This document shows, piece by piece, positions 36,565-45,568 of a stretch of DNA of 64,000 nt. The notes beneath the pieces were generated by a model, which was not told the DNA's origin, searched no databases, and worked only from the letters and a program-made list of their open reading frames with translations. Position numbers and translations under genes: made by a program. Origin of the DNA: Arcanobacterium phocae (GTDB lineage Bacteria > Actinomycetota > Actinomycetes > Actinomycetales > Actinomycetaceae). The DNA lies in the NCBI RefSeq assembly GCF_018913465.1, contig NZ_JABAPM010000006.1:1-64000 (forward strand). Reading direction: 5' to 3'. Every line of letters begins with the position of its first letter. Positions within the stretch are counted from its first letter, which is position 1.

Positions 36565-37665
36565 TTAGCTACGCCCCTCGCGTTCCTCGCGAGCTTCGTT
36601 TTGCTTACGCTCAATTGTTTCCAAAGTTTCTTGCGCTATCTGTTCCCGGCGGGCAGCTTCGGCTTGCGAATGATCCAAGATCCGCGGTGGAGCCCCCGGC
36701 GCAAAAGCCTCGTCGAGTTCTTCTAACGACGAGCGTTTCACAACTGGAACATGTGGCTGGAAGAGTTCGGTCACGTCGTCGTCGATAATGGCTGGATCGG
36801 ATGCGGCTACGTCAGATGTGTGTCCGTCCAAAACTGCTGCTTGCTCTTCTTGCGCTGTCTGGAATAAAAGATCGGCAGGATCTGCGGAAGGCATGGTCTG
36901 TGCCGTGGATGACGCCTGCTCGGGGATATTATCGCCGAGCTTGTAGCAGGCAAGAGTGATACGTTCTAACTCTGCGCCCAAGTTTTGCCGTGCGACTTGC
37001 TCCCACTCGTTGGCAAGTGGGGTGAGGAAAATACGTTTCCGTGCCAGCAGATGCTCAACAATCTGGCGGCGAGCCATGAGCCAACTATAGTCAGATACCC
37101 GCGGATACTCTTCGCGAACCTGGCTGACATAGGTCTTGTAACGCTGTGGCGGATTCGCGAGAGTGCCAAAATGTGCATCATAAAGAGCGAGGCGATCGAC
37201 GTCGATAGAATCAAAACGAGCAGTTTCATCCGCACGCTTGGCAGAACCTGGCAGATCATGACGCTTATGAAGATGAGAAATGAGTTCAGCAATTCGGTGG
37301 CGATTGTCCGCTGGGATACCGATTTCAGCAAAAAACTTATCTGCCACATCTGCTGATGCACGCTCGTCTTCACCACCGTTGCGCGAATAGACGGCATCAT
37401 CGGAGACATTGAAGACAAGCCCATGGCCCCATGTTGCTAATCGGACAAGACACGGATTTTGAGTCTCCGAAGCCAGGGTATCTACCCGGGTGAGCATGTC
37501 GATAACATGGCGGGTATTGTGAAAAAATCGGTCTGGACTAGACCAAATATCCAACAATTCGTACGCAACACGCTCGACATGATCTCGCTCTGCGGTAGCC
37601 CCGGCATCGCGCGCGCTTCGTACAAACGCTTGAACTACCCATGCAGGTACGTCCGCTTTCACCAT
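36565..37665 (-). CDS. HD-superfamily phosphohydrolase-like protein with altered HD motif
   Basis: A 366-residue protein. Residues 1-200 resemble predicted metal-dependent HD phosphohydrolases (COG4339-like): W/YxxPxRxxHNxxH is present as SSPDRFFHNTRHVIDML (H49, H53). The expected WxHDAVY motif appears as WGHGLVFN (H81, G82), with SDDAVYSRNGGEDERASA following after an insertion. The HD aspartate is therefore missing or displaced, so activity is uncertain. Residues 235-366 are an acidic, Ala-rich tail ending in a charged helix (EREGRS end), unlike the short family members. Probably cotranscribed with the CPBP gene. Confidence 0.7.
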   Translation of the reverse strand: MVKADVPAWVVQAFVRSARDAGATAERDHVERVAYELLDIWSSPDRFFHNTRHVIDMLTRVDTLASETQNPCLVRLATWGHGLVFNVSDDAVYSRNGGEDERASADVADKFFAEIGIPADNRHRIAELISHLHKRHDLPGSAKRADETARFDSIDVDRLALYDAHFGTLANPPQRYKTYVSQVREEYPRVSDYSWLMARRQIVEHLLARKRIFLTPLANEWEQVARQNLGAELERITLACYKLGDNIPEQASSTAQTMPSADPADLLFQTAQEEQAAVLDGHTSDVAASDPAIIDDDVTELFQPHVPVVKRSSLEELDEAFAPGAPPRILDHSQAEAARREQIAQETLETIERKQNEAREEREGRS

Positions 37666-37770
37666 AAATCCTCCAAGATTAGCGCCCCCCGATTCTATAC
37701 CCCGCAGATGAACTACCCAAATGATGCGGTATAAGTAACTAGAGAAGTACCACGAACTGGACCGATAAGA

Positions 37771-38604
37771 GTGCTCAAACGCGCAAAGTGTTCTAACGTA
37801 GAGATTGTGAAGAAAAAAGGTTCAACATCTGTCCTTACTGGTCGCGCACTCATCACCGGAGGTACATCTGGCATGGGGGCGGCGTTCGCTCGTGCGTTAG
37901 CGGCTCGCGGATGCGATATTGTTTTGGTGGCGCGAAATAAGGAGCGGTTAGCGGAAAATGCTAACATGCTCACGCAGCAATACCAGGTAGATGTTCAGAT
38001 TCTTCCCGCAGATTTAAGTACGCGCGATGGAGTCGACGCCGTTAAAGCTCGGCTTCTTGAACAAGCCGATCCAGTAACGATATTCGTGAATAACGCCGGG
38101 TCCGGGATGTACTCACCGATGGCGACCGACGACGCTAGCCAGTTACGTGCCGGTGCCGAACTTATGGCGTTAGTTCCGATGGAGCTTGGCGGAGCTGCCG
38201 CGTTCTCAATGAAGCAACGTCACGCCGGTGTCATCATTACTACTGCATCGGTAGCGTCGCTTGCCCCGATGGGGGCCTACGCGGCCGTCAAAGCATTCGT
38301 ACGAATGTGGTCAGAGTCCCTGTCTATCGAAGTTGGCCGATACGGTGTACAAGTTGTTGCTTTCTTGCCCGGTTGGGTAAAAACCGAGTTCCACCAGCGA
38401 TCCGGTGTTTCGACGTCGTCGATCCCATCTTGGCTATGGCTCGACGCAGAGCGTGTGATCGACGAAGCCCTTCGCGATGTTGAACGCGGTAAAACAACCA
38501 CTATTCCGTCCAAGCGTTTCAAGACGATGGCATTTTTCGCCCGTCACTTGCCACAATCAGTGGTCCACAAGGCCGTCAAGAAATTGAATAAGGGCCGGCG
38601 ATGA
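37771..38604 (+). CDS. Short-chain dehydrogenase/reductase (SDR)
   Basis: Classical SDR, 277 residues. Cofactor motif ITGGTSGMGAAFA, NNAG motif (FVNNAGSG), catalytic serine in TTASVASL and the YxxxK pair in GAYAAVKAF. An arginine after strand 2 (VLVARNKERL) favours NADP(H). The C-terminal basic part (KRFKTMAFFARHLPQSVVHKAVKKL) resembles lipid-acting SDRs. GTG start; a second GTG twelve codons on is possible. It overlaps the acyltransferase gene by four bases, so a lipid role is likely. Confidence 0.85.
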   Translation: MLKRAKCSNVEIVKKKGSTSVLTGRALITGGTSGMGAAFARALAARGCDIVLVARNKERLAENANMLTQQYQVDVQILPADLSTRDGVDAVKARLLEQADPVTIFVNNAGSGMYSPMATDDASQLRAGAELMALVPMELGGAAAFSMKQRHAGVIITTASVASLAPMGAYAAVKAFVRMWSESLSIEVGRYGVQVVAFLPGWVKTEFHQRSGVSTSSIPSWLWLDAERVIDEALRDVERGKTTTIPSKRFKTMAFFARHLPQSVVHKAVKKLNKGRR

Positions 38605-39311
38605 GTGAGCTACACCCATTAGATGACTACCATTCAGACGGTAAACGAAAAGTTCGCAAAGCAGTTCGTAAAATCCTCACCCGGCCAGTGTTGAAAACGG
38701 TTCTAAAAGCAACCGTGTGGGGTGAAGAAAACGTTGAAGGGCTCGAAGGAGCCTATATTGTTGTCGGCAATCACTCGTCGCATCTTGACGCTCCAATGGT
38801 CTTTTCATTACTGCCTGACCATATGACAGAAAATCTTGCTACCGGCGCCGCCGCCGACTATTTTTATCGCAAGAAGGGCATTGCCAAGCTGACGTCAGTA
38901 TTCTTCAATACGTATCCGATTGAGCGCAAAGGAAAGACCGTTGGCGCGCACGTCGGCCGGGCAGCCGGAATGACAAGTCGCTTGCTACGTGATGGCATTC
39001 CAATTTTGATCTTCCCAGAAGGTACGCGCTCGCGGGACGGCCAGATGGGAATTTTCAAGCCCGGTGCAGCCGCGATTGCATTGAAGATCGGGGTGCCGAT
39101 TGTTCCGTTAGCGATGTCGGGCGGACACGAAGCAATGCCAGTTGGGCGAGTATTGCCACCGTTGAATCATCCGGAAGTTGAACTGTTCATCGGTGAACCC
39201 ATGCATGGTCAGCCTGATGATACCCCAGAGGTTTTTATTGCACGGGTTCGTCACCAGATCGAGATGATGCTGGAACAGAAGACCGCCAATCCGGATCCTT
39301 CGCTCAGTTAA
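38601..39311 (+). CDS. 1-acyl-sn-glycerol-3-phosphate acyltransferase-like (PlsC family)
   Basis: A 236-residue acyltransferase. The catalytic NHxxxxD box is NHSSHLDAP and the substrate-binding motif FPEGTRSRDG. It transfers acyl chains to lysophosphatidate or a related lipid at the membrane. Start overlaps the SDR stop (ATGA), so the two proteins are coupled. Its 3' end overlaps the convergent histidine kinase gene by eight bases. Confidence 0.9.
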   Translation: MSELHPLDDYHSDGKRKVRKAVRKILTRPVLKTVLKATVWGEENVEGLEGAYIVVGNHSSHLDAPMVFSLLPDHMTENLATGAAADYFYRKKGIAKLTSVFFNTYPIERKGKTVGAHVGRAAGMTSRLLRDGIPILIFPEGTRSRDGQMGIFKPGAAAIALKIGVPIVPLAMSGGHEAMPVGRVLPPLNHPEVELFIGEPMHGQPDDTPEVFIARVRHQIEMMLEQKTANPDPSLS

Positions 39312-40764
39312 GCAGACTAGGCATCGGGAAAACTAGGCGCACAGTCAGACCGCCACCGGGTGTTTCATGCACGCTGACTTGCCCGTGGTGTGCGCTCATA
39401 ATAGCAGCAACGATTGCAAGGCCAAGTCCTGAGCCTTCGCCGCTACCACGAGTGCGGGCAGAATTGGCTTTATAGAAGCGCTCGAATACATGCTCACGGT
39501 CTTTTTCAGATATTCCCGGGCCATGATCGCGGACTTCGACAACTGCGTTTTTAGGTTGGAGTAGATCTATCCCAACAGCAACATCAACAGGGACTGAGGA
39601 GTCAGTATGGGCAGAAACATTGCTGAGCAGGTTCGTTAGTAGCTGCGTCACAGCATTTTGGTCTCCCATGATGACGACGGATTCGACGTCGTCACCGTTA
39701 AGGTTAGTGACATTGGCTATTCGTTCTGGCGAACGAGCAAGGAAATCAGAAACAGTGTTGAGTGCAACTGCAGCTAGATCTACTGGTTTAGGATGAATTT
39801 CTTTACGTTCATCAAGTCGTGCAAGTTTCAAAAGGTCTTCGACCAGGTTAGCCATCCGGCCAGATTCAGATTCAATACGGCCAAAAGCGAGTTCGATTTG
39901 CTCGTCTGGGACGCCACCCATACGATACAGCTCCGCATATCCGCGAATAGTAGCAAGAGGTGTGCGCAACTCATGCGAAGCATCGGATACAAATCGTCGA
40001 ACGCGCTGCTCTGAGGCTGCTTGGGCTGCGAAAAGGTCTTCGATCTCATCGAGCATAGCGTTGACAGATTCGCCAAGGATATTGACTTCAGTTCCGGGCT
40101 TCATTGGTGGAATCCGGGCTGCAAAATTACCTTGGCGTACATCTGATGTTACGCGCGTGACCGTGCGGAGCGGGCGTAATGATCGACGCACTAGTACGAT
40201 CGAGAGTAACGCCCCGATAGACATAATTGCTACCACGAATAGTGTAAGAACCTGTTTGAGATTTGTGACAGTACGTTCCACTTGGGCTAACGGCAACCCA
40301 ATCAGCACATTACCTACGGTATGTGGATTTGAACCAGTAGACGTCAGTGGCACTGAAATAATGCGCCATTCGGTGTCCTCGAATGTGCCATCAACAGTAC
40401 GGGGTTGATCGAAATAATTTGAGGCCAACGTTTCTGCATGTTCTGGTTTTCCGTATCGTTGTTCGATTGACGGATGAACTTCCTCAACTGCAGTGCCGAA
40501 ATCATCGGAAATATACAGGTAAAAATCAGATGGAAGCAACGCTTCGGATGTTCCTTGAATGAGTGCATCGACAGTTTGTGAAGCCACGATCTGTCCAGAC
40601 GATGACAGTGTTTTGTCAGTTTCCGACGTCAGAAAGGTGCGCAAAGAAATAGTTGCAAACGCCGAAACCAACATCAGCGCGGATCCGAGTAGCACAAGGA
40701 AAACTACGAGCAGTTGCCACGATAGACGCCCGGTAACGTGTAATTGCGAGGATGAGCTTTCCAT
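39304..40764 (-). CDS. Membrane sensor histidine kinase
   Basis: A 486-residue kinase. Two membrane helices (about 17-41 and 171-193) bracket a ~130-residue extracellular sensor. HAMP follows (LVRRSLRPLRTVTRV), then HisKA with phosphoacceptor H264 in SDASHELRTPL, and the HATPase with N-box (LLTNLLSNVSAHT), DHGPGI and GSGLGLAIVAAI. It begins seven bases after its response regulator gene. It resembles TcrY/MprB/PhoR-like actinobacterial kinases; the signal is unknown. Confidence 0.93.
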   Translation of the reverse strand: MESSSSQLHVTGRLSWQLLVVFLVLLGSALMLVSAFATISLRTFLTSETDKTLSSSGQIVASQTVDALIQGTSEALLPSDFYLYISDDFGTAVEEVHPSIEQRYGKPEHAETLASNYFDQPRTVDGTFEDTEWRIISVPLTSTGSNPHTVGNVLIGLPLAQVERTVTNLKQVLTLFVVAIMSIGALLSIVLVRRSLRPLRTVTRVTSDVRQGNFAARIPPMKPGTEVNILGESVNAMLDEIEDLFAAQAASEQRVRRFVSDASHELRTPLATIRGYAELYRMGGVPDEQIELAFGRIESESGRMANLVEDLLKLARLDERKEIHPKPVDLAAVALNTVSDFLARSPERIANVTNLNGDDVESVVIMGDQNAVTQLLTNLLSNVSAHTDSSVPVDVAVGIDLLQPKNAVVEVRDHGPGISEKDREHVFERFYKANSARTRGSGEGSGLGLAIVAAIMSAHHGQVSVHETPGGGLTVRLVFPMPSLLN

Positions 40765-40771
40765 AGGCTAT

Positions 40772-41515
40772 TTACTTGCCAGCGCGCATGACGTATCCGA
40801 TACCGCGTTTGGTGTGAATGAGCGGCACGAGCGCGGCGACCTGGTCTGGATCAGTGATGCCGAGTGCTTCGGCTGAGTCTATTTTCCGGCGTAGATAGGA
40901 AATATACGATTCAACAATCGAAGCTTCACCAATCCAGTCATAATCCCAGACATGATCAAGGATCTGAACCTTTGATACCACGCGTTCCGCGTTTACCATC
41001 AGATACCGTAATAACTTATATTCGGTAGGAGAGAGCTCAACGAGATGACCAGCTCTACGAACCTCGTATGTGTCTTCGTTTAGCTCAAGATCATGATAAG
41101 TGATAACTGAAGGCTCATCAGTACTGGGATTTGTGCGTCGCAAAATGACCTGGATCCGGGTAACGACCTCTTCCAAGGAGAATGGCTTAGTGACGTAATC
41201 GTCAGCACCAGCTGTTAGTCCATGAATCTTATCTTGGAGATCATCCTTTGCCGTCAGGAAAAGAACTGGAGTGTCGGAGTCTTGTGTGCGGATGCGGCGC
41301 AAGACTTCGTATCCATCAAAATCAGGTAGCATCACGTCCAGTACGACTAAATCAGGTGCAAATTCCTGAAATAGACGCACTGCGTTACGGCCGTCGTCAG
41401 CAGTTTCAACGGTAAAACCAGCGAACTTAAGCGAGACGGAGAGAAGTTCGCGAATCGAAGGTTCGTCGTCAACGACCAATATCTTTGCTGTTGATTTTTG
41501 TTCTGTCATGGACAA
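40772..41515 (-). CDS. OmpR/PhoB-family response regulator
   Basis: A 247-residue regulator. Receiver domain with D16/D17, phosphoacceptor D60, T87 and K110; the winged-helix domain (residues ~150-245) contains LSPTEYKLLRYLMVNAERVVSK and ESYISYLRRKI. It is the first gene of the two-component operon. Closest by feel to TcrX/TrcR-type actinobacterial regulators, but target genes cannot be named. Confidence 0.95.
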   Translation of the reverse strand: MSMTEQKSTAKILVVDDEPSIRELLSVSLKFAGFTVETADDGRNAVRLFQEFAPDLVVLDVMLPDFDGYEVLRRIRTQDSDTPVLFLTAKDDLQDKIHGLTAGADDYVTKPFSLEEVVTRIQVILRRTNPSTDEPSVITYHDLELNEDTYEVRRAGHLVELSPTEYKLLRYLMVNAERVVSKVQILDHVWDYDWIGEASIVESYISYLRRKIDSAEALGITDPDQVAALVPLIHTKRGIGYVMRAGK

Positions 41516-41556
41516 TATTTTCCGCTACTAAACTGAGAGAATCCTGAAAATGTGTT

Positions 41557-42138
41557 TCACAGGTAGGGGTATGGATCGAACTCATCGATATCTACTGGAT
41601 GAGTACGGTTGAGTGGAATATTGAATGCCTGAACATCAAGTTCAAGATCGTGGATGACAAGTCCACGATCTTCTAATTCTGCCAACGGGACAGCAAGGAA
41701 CTCGCGGAAACAGATAATAGCAACGCGATGTCCAGCGTCGAGTAATGCTTCTAGTTGCGGAAGATAGTCGACGTCATGAGTTCCGACGACGACGTCTGCT
41801 CCAGGCCGTTCTTTAAGAATGGCTTCGAGAGTGCGCTGAATTCCTTCATCAACAACTTTCCGCTCTGGATCTTGCGATGTCAGCTGGATTGGCTGCCATC
41901 CGATTGCTAGGAGAGCTTGGATGAATGGGGCTGCGGTGCGCTGTGAAACATTCAGGAAGAAAAAGCCTTTGGTGTTCTTCTCCCGACGGTTTTCAGAAGT
42001 TGGTGCGGCCGGGCCGTCAAACGGATCAAATTCGAGAACACGATCCCAACGAGGACGTTCTTCAGCACGTGGGGAGTGCTTAAGGATGTTCACTCCGAGG
42101 GTAGCGTCAATGTTTTCACCATCAATAAGAATATACAT
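41557..42138 (-). CDS. NYN-domain (PIN-like) protein
   Basis: A 193-residue NYN/DUF88 protein. The N-terminal strand carries MYILIDGENID (D6, E8, N9), and later acidic residues lie in VVVGTHDVDYLPQ and FREF. These form the metal site of PIN-like ribonucleases. The ERKVVDEGIQRTLEAIL segment matches the K..D.......i motif of the family. Likely an RNA-processing nuclease; the target is unknown. Monocistronic, between the two-component operon and the PspA terminator. Confidence 0.85.
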   Translation of the reverse strand: MYILIDGENIDATLGVNILKHSPRAEERPRWDRVLEFDPFDGPAAPTSENRREKNTKGFFFLNVSQRTAAPFIQALLAIGWQPIQLTSQDPERKVVDEGIQRTLEAILKERPGADVVVGTHDVDYLPQLEALLDAGHRVAIICFREFLAVPLAELEDRGLVIHDLELDVQAFNIPLNRTHPVDIDEFDPYPYL

Positions 42139-42192
42139 ACTTGTATTTTAGCCCTCTTCGCGACGAAAAGCAGGGCAATGTGTAACATATAG

Positions 42193-42230
42193 CGGTGGGC
42201 AGAAACCGACGTAACGGTTTCTGCCCACCG
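42193..42230 (-). terminator. Terminator after pspA
   Basis: A perfect 16-bp stem, CGGTGGGCAGAAACCG with its complement, and a 6-base loop, just past the minus-strand pspA stop. Confidence 0.8.
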
Positions 42231-42255
42231 AAGAGTTGATATGTTAGTTTTCGAT

Positions 42256-42981
42256 TTACTGAGGTTCAGTGTTTGCTTGAAGCATCGCTAACCGTGCTTC
42301 GACTTCAGTTGAATTCGAGGACTGTTCAAGTTGAGCAAACTGTTCATCCAATGATGATGCGGCAACTTCTGCCTTGCCTTGAGCAAGGGCTTCTTGCCGG
42401 CGTACCGACTCTTCAAAGCGACCAATCTCTGTTGAAGGATCGAGAACGTTAATGGAGCCGATCGCATCTTGGACAGTATTTTGTGCCTGAGCCGACTTTG
42501 CGCGGGCAACGAGCTGGTCACGCTTGCTGCGCAGATCGTTGAGCTTGCTCCGCATAATATTCAAGCCGTCTTTGAGCTTCGCAACAACCTCACGCTGCGA
42601 AGCGATCATCGGCTCTGCATCGTGGGCTTCTTTTTCAGCGGTAATTTGACGTTCGATAGCGACTTTGGCAAGATGCTCCATCCTTTGTGCGCCATCTTCA
42701 TTGCCAGCAGTGCGTAGTTCCTGTGCCTTGGAGACGGCAGCCTGGGCTTTGGCACCCCACTCTTGTGCTGCACGGATGTCTTCGTCGTAATCTGCTTCGG
42801 CAAGTCGAAGATTTCCTACTGTGACCGCTACTGCGTCCTCTGCTTCAGCGATCGAATTAGTGTAATCGCGAACCATCTGGTCGAGCATCTTCTGCGGATC
42901 TTCGGCGCGGTCAAGTAGCGCGTTGATATTTGCTTTAGCTAACTGGGCCATGCGGCCGAGGATTGATTGCTTTTCAGCCAT
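42256..42981 (-). CDS. pspA: PspA/IM30-family envelope-stress protein
   Basis: A 241-residue, almost wholly coiled-coil protein of the PspA/Vipp1 ESCRT-III superfamily. An N-terminal amphipathic start (SILGRMAQLAKANINALLDRAEDPQKML) is characteristic. It oligomerises on damaged membrane to limit proton leak. The start has AAAGG seven bases upstream; a reading 13 codons longer lacks this. It follows a TPM-domain gene by 87 bases on the same strand; TPM-PspA pairing is recurrent in bacteria. Confidence 0.92.
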   Translation of the reverse strand: MAEKQSILGRMAQLAKANINALLDRAEDPQKMLDQMVRDYTNSIAEAEDAVAVTVGNLRLAEADYDEDIRAAQEWGAKAQAAVSKAQELRTAGNEDGAQRMEHLAKVAIERQITAEKEAHDAEPMIASQREVVAKLKDGLNIMRSKLNDLRSKRDQLVARAKSAQAQNTVQDAIGSINVLDPSTEIGRFEESVRRQEALAQGKAEVAASSLDEQFAQLEQSSNSTEVEARLAMLQANTEPQ

Positions 42982-43068
42982 AGTGGAACCTTTCTTTGGG
43001 ACAGCGATGTTGAGATACATCTTACTGTCAGTAGTTACTCTTGTAATCTTATGCGTAAGTTCTCGTGT

Positions 43069-44994
43069 TTAGAAGGTTTTTCCGAAACCGCCACCGCCAG
43101 ATCCGAAACCGCCACCGAAATGCGAGCTGCCGCCAGATCCGAAACTGTTATTTCCCCAGTCATTCCGACGTGAAGAACCGCCCGACAAAGCTCCGTAGAT
43201 CAATGACCTGGCAACTCCGGTGAGAATCGCTCCAGCCAGTTCACCGCCTAGTTCGGAACCAGTACGCGATTGACGTCCGCTTCCGCGATAATCTTCGATA
43301 TCAGAATTTAGCGCGCGTTCGGCACGTTGTGCATAGTCCATTGCGGAACTGTATGTCGAAAGCTGTTGTTCGCCAGTTTGTGATTGTGCCGAAGTAAATG
43401 CACTGTGAGCACGATTGAGAAGGGTGCGTGTATCGGCAGTGACGACCTCGCGATAGCGAGTCACATCTTCATCTAAGCGCGCGAGTTTTTCCTCTAGCCG
43501 GATACGGTATTGAGCGAGCTTAGTGTTTCGTTTGCCTTCTTGTTCGGCTGCTGTACGCACGTGAACTAGTGCTAGGTCAAGCTGCCGTTCGGCCTCCTCT
43601 AGTTGGTCAGCTACCAGAAGGAGATCGACGGCGGAGCCCGCAGTCGCTCGCGCAATGACTGCTTCGGCTTCTTGCCGGCGTTGGGTAATCGTGGCGTTTC
43701 CTTGGCCCAGTCGCTTCGCATCAGAAATATCGGCAGACAATGATTCAATAGCTTGTGGCAAGTGATCGCGGGCTTGAGCTAACAATGTTGGAGCTTGATC
43801 GATGCGATCCATGAGTTTGGACGCTTGGTCGAGTACGCCTTCAGCCAGGCGGGCATATTGTACGGCTTCGCCTTTTTCTGCCTGCTTCACATGAGTATGA
43901 GCATTGGTAATATGTGTCGATGATGCGCTTAAAAGAGTACGAATCTGAGACGGGTATGTAGAAATCGTTGCTAATGATTCTTGTGGGAAAGACAAACCAA
44001 GATTACGAACCTTAACCTCTGCCAGTGAAAGCTGAGACTGGAGTTCATCATGGCGTTCTTGCAAGTCACTCAGTTTCGAATCTACCCGGTTCGCTAAATC
44101 ACGTAGTGCAGAAAACTGTTCGGCTTGTGCTTGCATCGTCTCCCGAGCATCGTGTGATAACTGCAGAATCTGAGTATTCATCTGGTGCTGCTGAGCAGGA
44201 GTCTCTGGTTCGTCGTCGTCAAGTAACCGCCGCAAGTTAAATGCTTTGTGAACAGCTTCTTGAGCTTGTGTTAGGGCATCGCGGAACTCGCGGGTAGCTT
44301 CGACGCCGAATTCAGCGCGAGCAAACTCAAGTTCGTTAGCGCCAGCGCGAACGTCGTCGTCGGCAGCCAATAATTCAGCCGAAGCTTGTTTCGCTAATTG
44401 TGTGTTAGACACAGCCTCACTAACGCGAGCCTTTTTCTTTCGCCATATCGAGAATCCAACCACTACTGCGCCGCCAAGTGCAATCAACACGATAACAGGT
44501 AGGACATTTGGAGCAGCTGCTTGCCCAGGCGCGACCGGAGCGGGGCCGCCATTACGCAAAGTGCGTACGTGCTCGCCAAACAACTCAATGCCAGCGTCCC
44601 ATTCGCCGTCGTGGAACTTATCCAAGACATCTTGGGAAGTTGCCTGGTTGAGAAGCTCTTTGATCTGGCCATCTGGCGAATAGGCATAGAGCTCAGATGT
44701 CCCAACACTGACAGCGAGTATCCCATCAGCCGATGTTAAACCAGATTTGTCAAACGTTTTCTGGACCCAATTATCAGGGGCAAGCCCATCAAAATCATCA
44801 ACTGTGATAACCCACAAATTTCCGCTAGAAACCTCAACAATAAGATTTGATAGCTGTGCTTCGCGCTCAGATACGTCTGCGTAGTCTTCATAGTTCCGGG
44901 AAATATCAACAGGAGGAACTGCATACGCCACACCAGGTAATAATACGAAGATACCTGCTATGACAGCCGTCAATAATCGGCGCATGTTTCTCAT
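43069..44994 (-). CDS. Exported TPM-domain (TLP18.3/Psb32/MOLO-1) protein with long coiled coil
   Basis: A 641-residue protein. Signal peptide (1-25, ending VAYA), an extracytoplasmic TPM domain (~30-150; VSEREAQLSNLIVEVSSGNLWVITVDDF), a membrane helix (NVLPVIVLIALGGAVVVGFSIW, ~170-190), then ~370 cytoplasmic residues of coiled coil. A ~50-residue Gly/Ser-rich tail ends GSGGGGFGKTF. AAAGG lies eight bases before the chosen ATG. TPM proteins are proposed to link membrane stress with PspA; this one could sense outside and bind PspA through its coiled coil. That is inference. Confidence 0.85.
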   Translation of the reverse strand: MRNMRRLLTAVIAGIFVLLPGVAYAVPPVDISRNYEDYADVSEREAQLSNLIVEVSSGNLWVITVDDFDGLAPDNWVQKTFDKSGLTSADGILAVSVGTSELYAYSPDGQIKELLNQATSQDVLDKFHDGEWDAGIELFGEHVRTLRNGGPAPVAPGQAAAPNVLPVIVLIALGGAVVVGFSIWRKKKARVSEAVSNTQLAKQASAELLAADDDVRAGANELEFARAEFGVEATREFRDALTQAQEAVHKAFNLRRLLDDDEPETPAQQHQMNTQILQLSHDARETMQAQAEQFSALRDLANRVDSKLSDLQERHDELQSQLSLAEVKVRNLGLSFPQESLATISTYPSQIRTLLSASSTHITNAHTHVKQAEKGEAVQYARLAEGVLDQASKLMDRIDQAPTLLAQARDHLPQAIESLSADISDAKRLGQGNATITQRRQEAEAVIARATAGSAVDLLLVADQLEEAERQLDLALVHVRTAAEQEGKRNTKLAQYRIRLEEKLARLDEDVTRYREVVTADTRTLLNRAHSAFTSAQSQTGEQQLSTYSSAMDYAQRAERALNSDIEDYRGSGRQSRTGSELGGELAGAILTGVARSLIYGALSGGSSRRNDWGNNSFGSGGSSHFGGGFGSGGGGFGKTF

Positions 44995-45193
44995 GATAAT
45001 CGCCTTTCTGCTGAGTATTACTTCAAATCTATCAATTAAGTTGTCTGTTGTGGGTATATTGATACGCTTAGCGCGCAAGTCTGCACGCCTTGCCTGATAG
45101 AATAGTTAGTCATATAAGTGTCATAATGTTGCTTAGCTATATCTGAGTGCGTACTCAAAACTATCGCACTCCGGAAATGAAAGAGAGAATGCC

Positions 45194-45568
45194 GTGCCTA
45201 CTGGAAAAGTGAAGTTCTTCGACGCTGAGAAGGGCTTTGGTTTTATCACTGGGGACGATGGTGCCCAAGTTTATGTTGCTCAGAGCGCAGTGCCACTGGG
45301 CGTTAAGTTGCGCCCAGGAACCCGAGTTGAATACGGAATTGGCGAAACTCGCCGCGGTCCAGCTGCGCTTTCGGTCTCGGTGATCAAAAAAGAAAAGTCA
45401 CTCCTAGAAGTCAATCGCCGGTCACCTGAAGAACTCGTTCCGCTCATTGAAGACCTGATTAAGATTCTTGATGTTTCATCCACGCAGCTTCGCCGGGGTC
45501 GTTATCCCGACGGCGGACCGCGGATTGCTCAAGCATTACGTGCACTAGCAGATGATTTTGATGCCTAA
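45194..45568 (+). CDS. Cold-shock-domain protein with actinobacterial C-terminal extension
   Basis: A 124-residue protein. The cold-shock domain (1-65) has RNP-1 KGFGFIT, but the usual RNP-2 VFVH reads VYVAQ, so one nucleic-acid-stacking aromatic/His is lost. The helical extension (70-124) ends LRALADDFDA. The start is GTG. The protein likely binds single-stranded RNA or DNA. The next gene (DUF3027) overlaps its 3' end. Confidence 0.88.
   Translation: MPTGKVKFFDAEKGFGFITGDDGAQVYVAQSAVPLGVKLRPGTRVEYGIGETRRGPAALSVSVIKKEKSLLEVNRRSPEELVPLIEDLIKILDVSSTQLRRGRYPDGGPRIAQALRALADDFDA

Noticed and set aside
37041-37356. Plus-strand frame opposite the HD-like gene
   Set aside because: Shadow frame with no ribosome site; the minus strand has family motifs.
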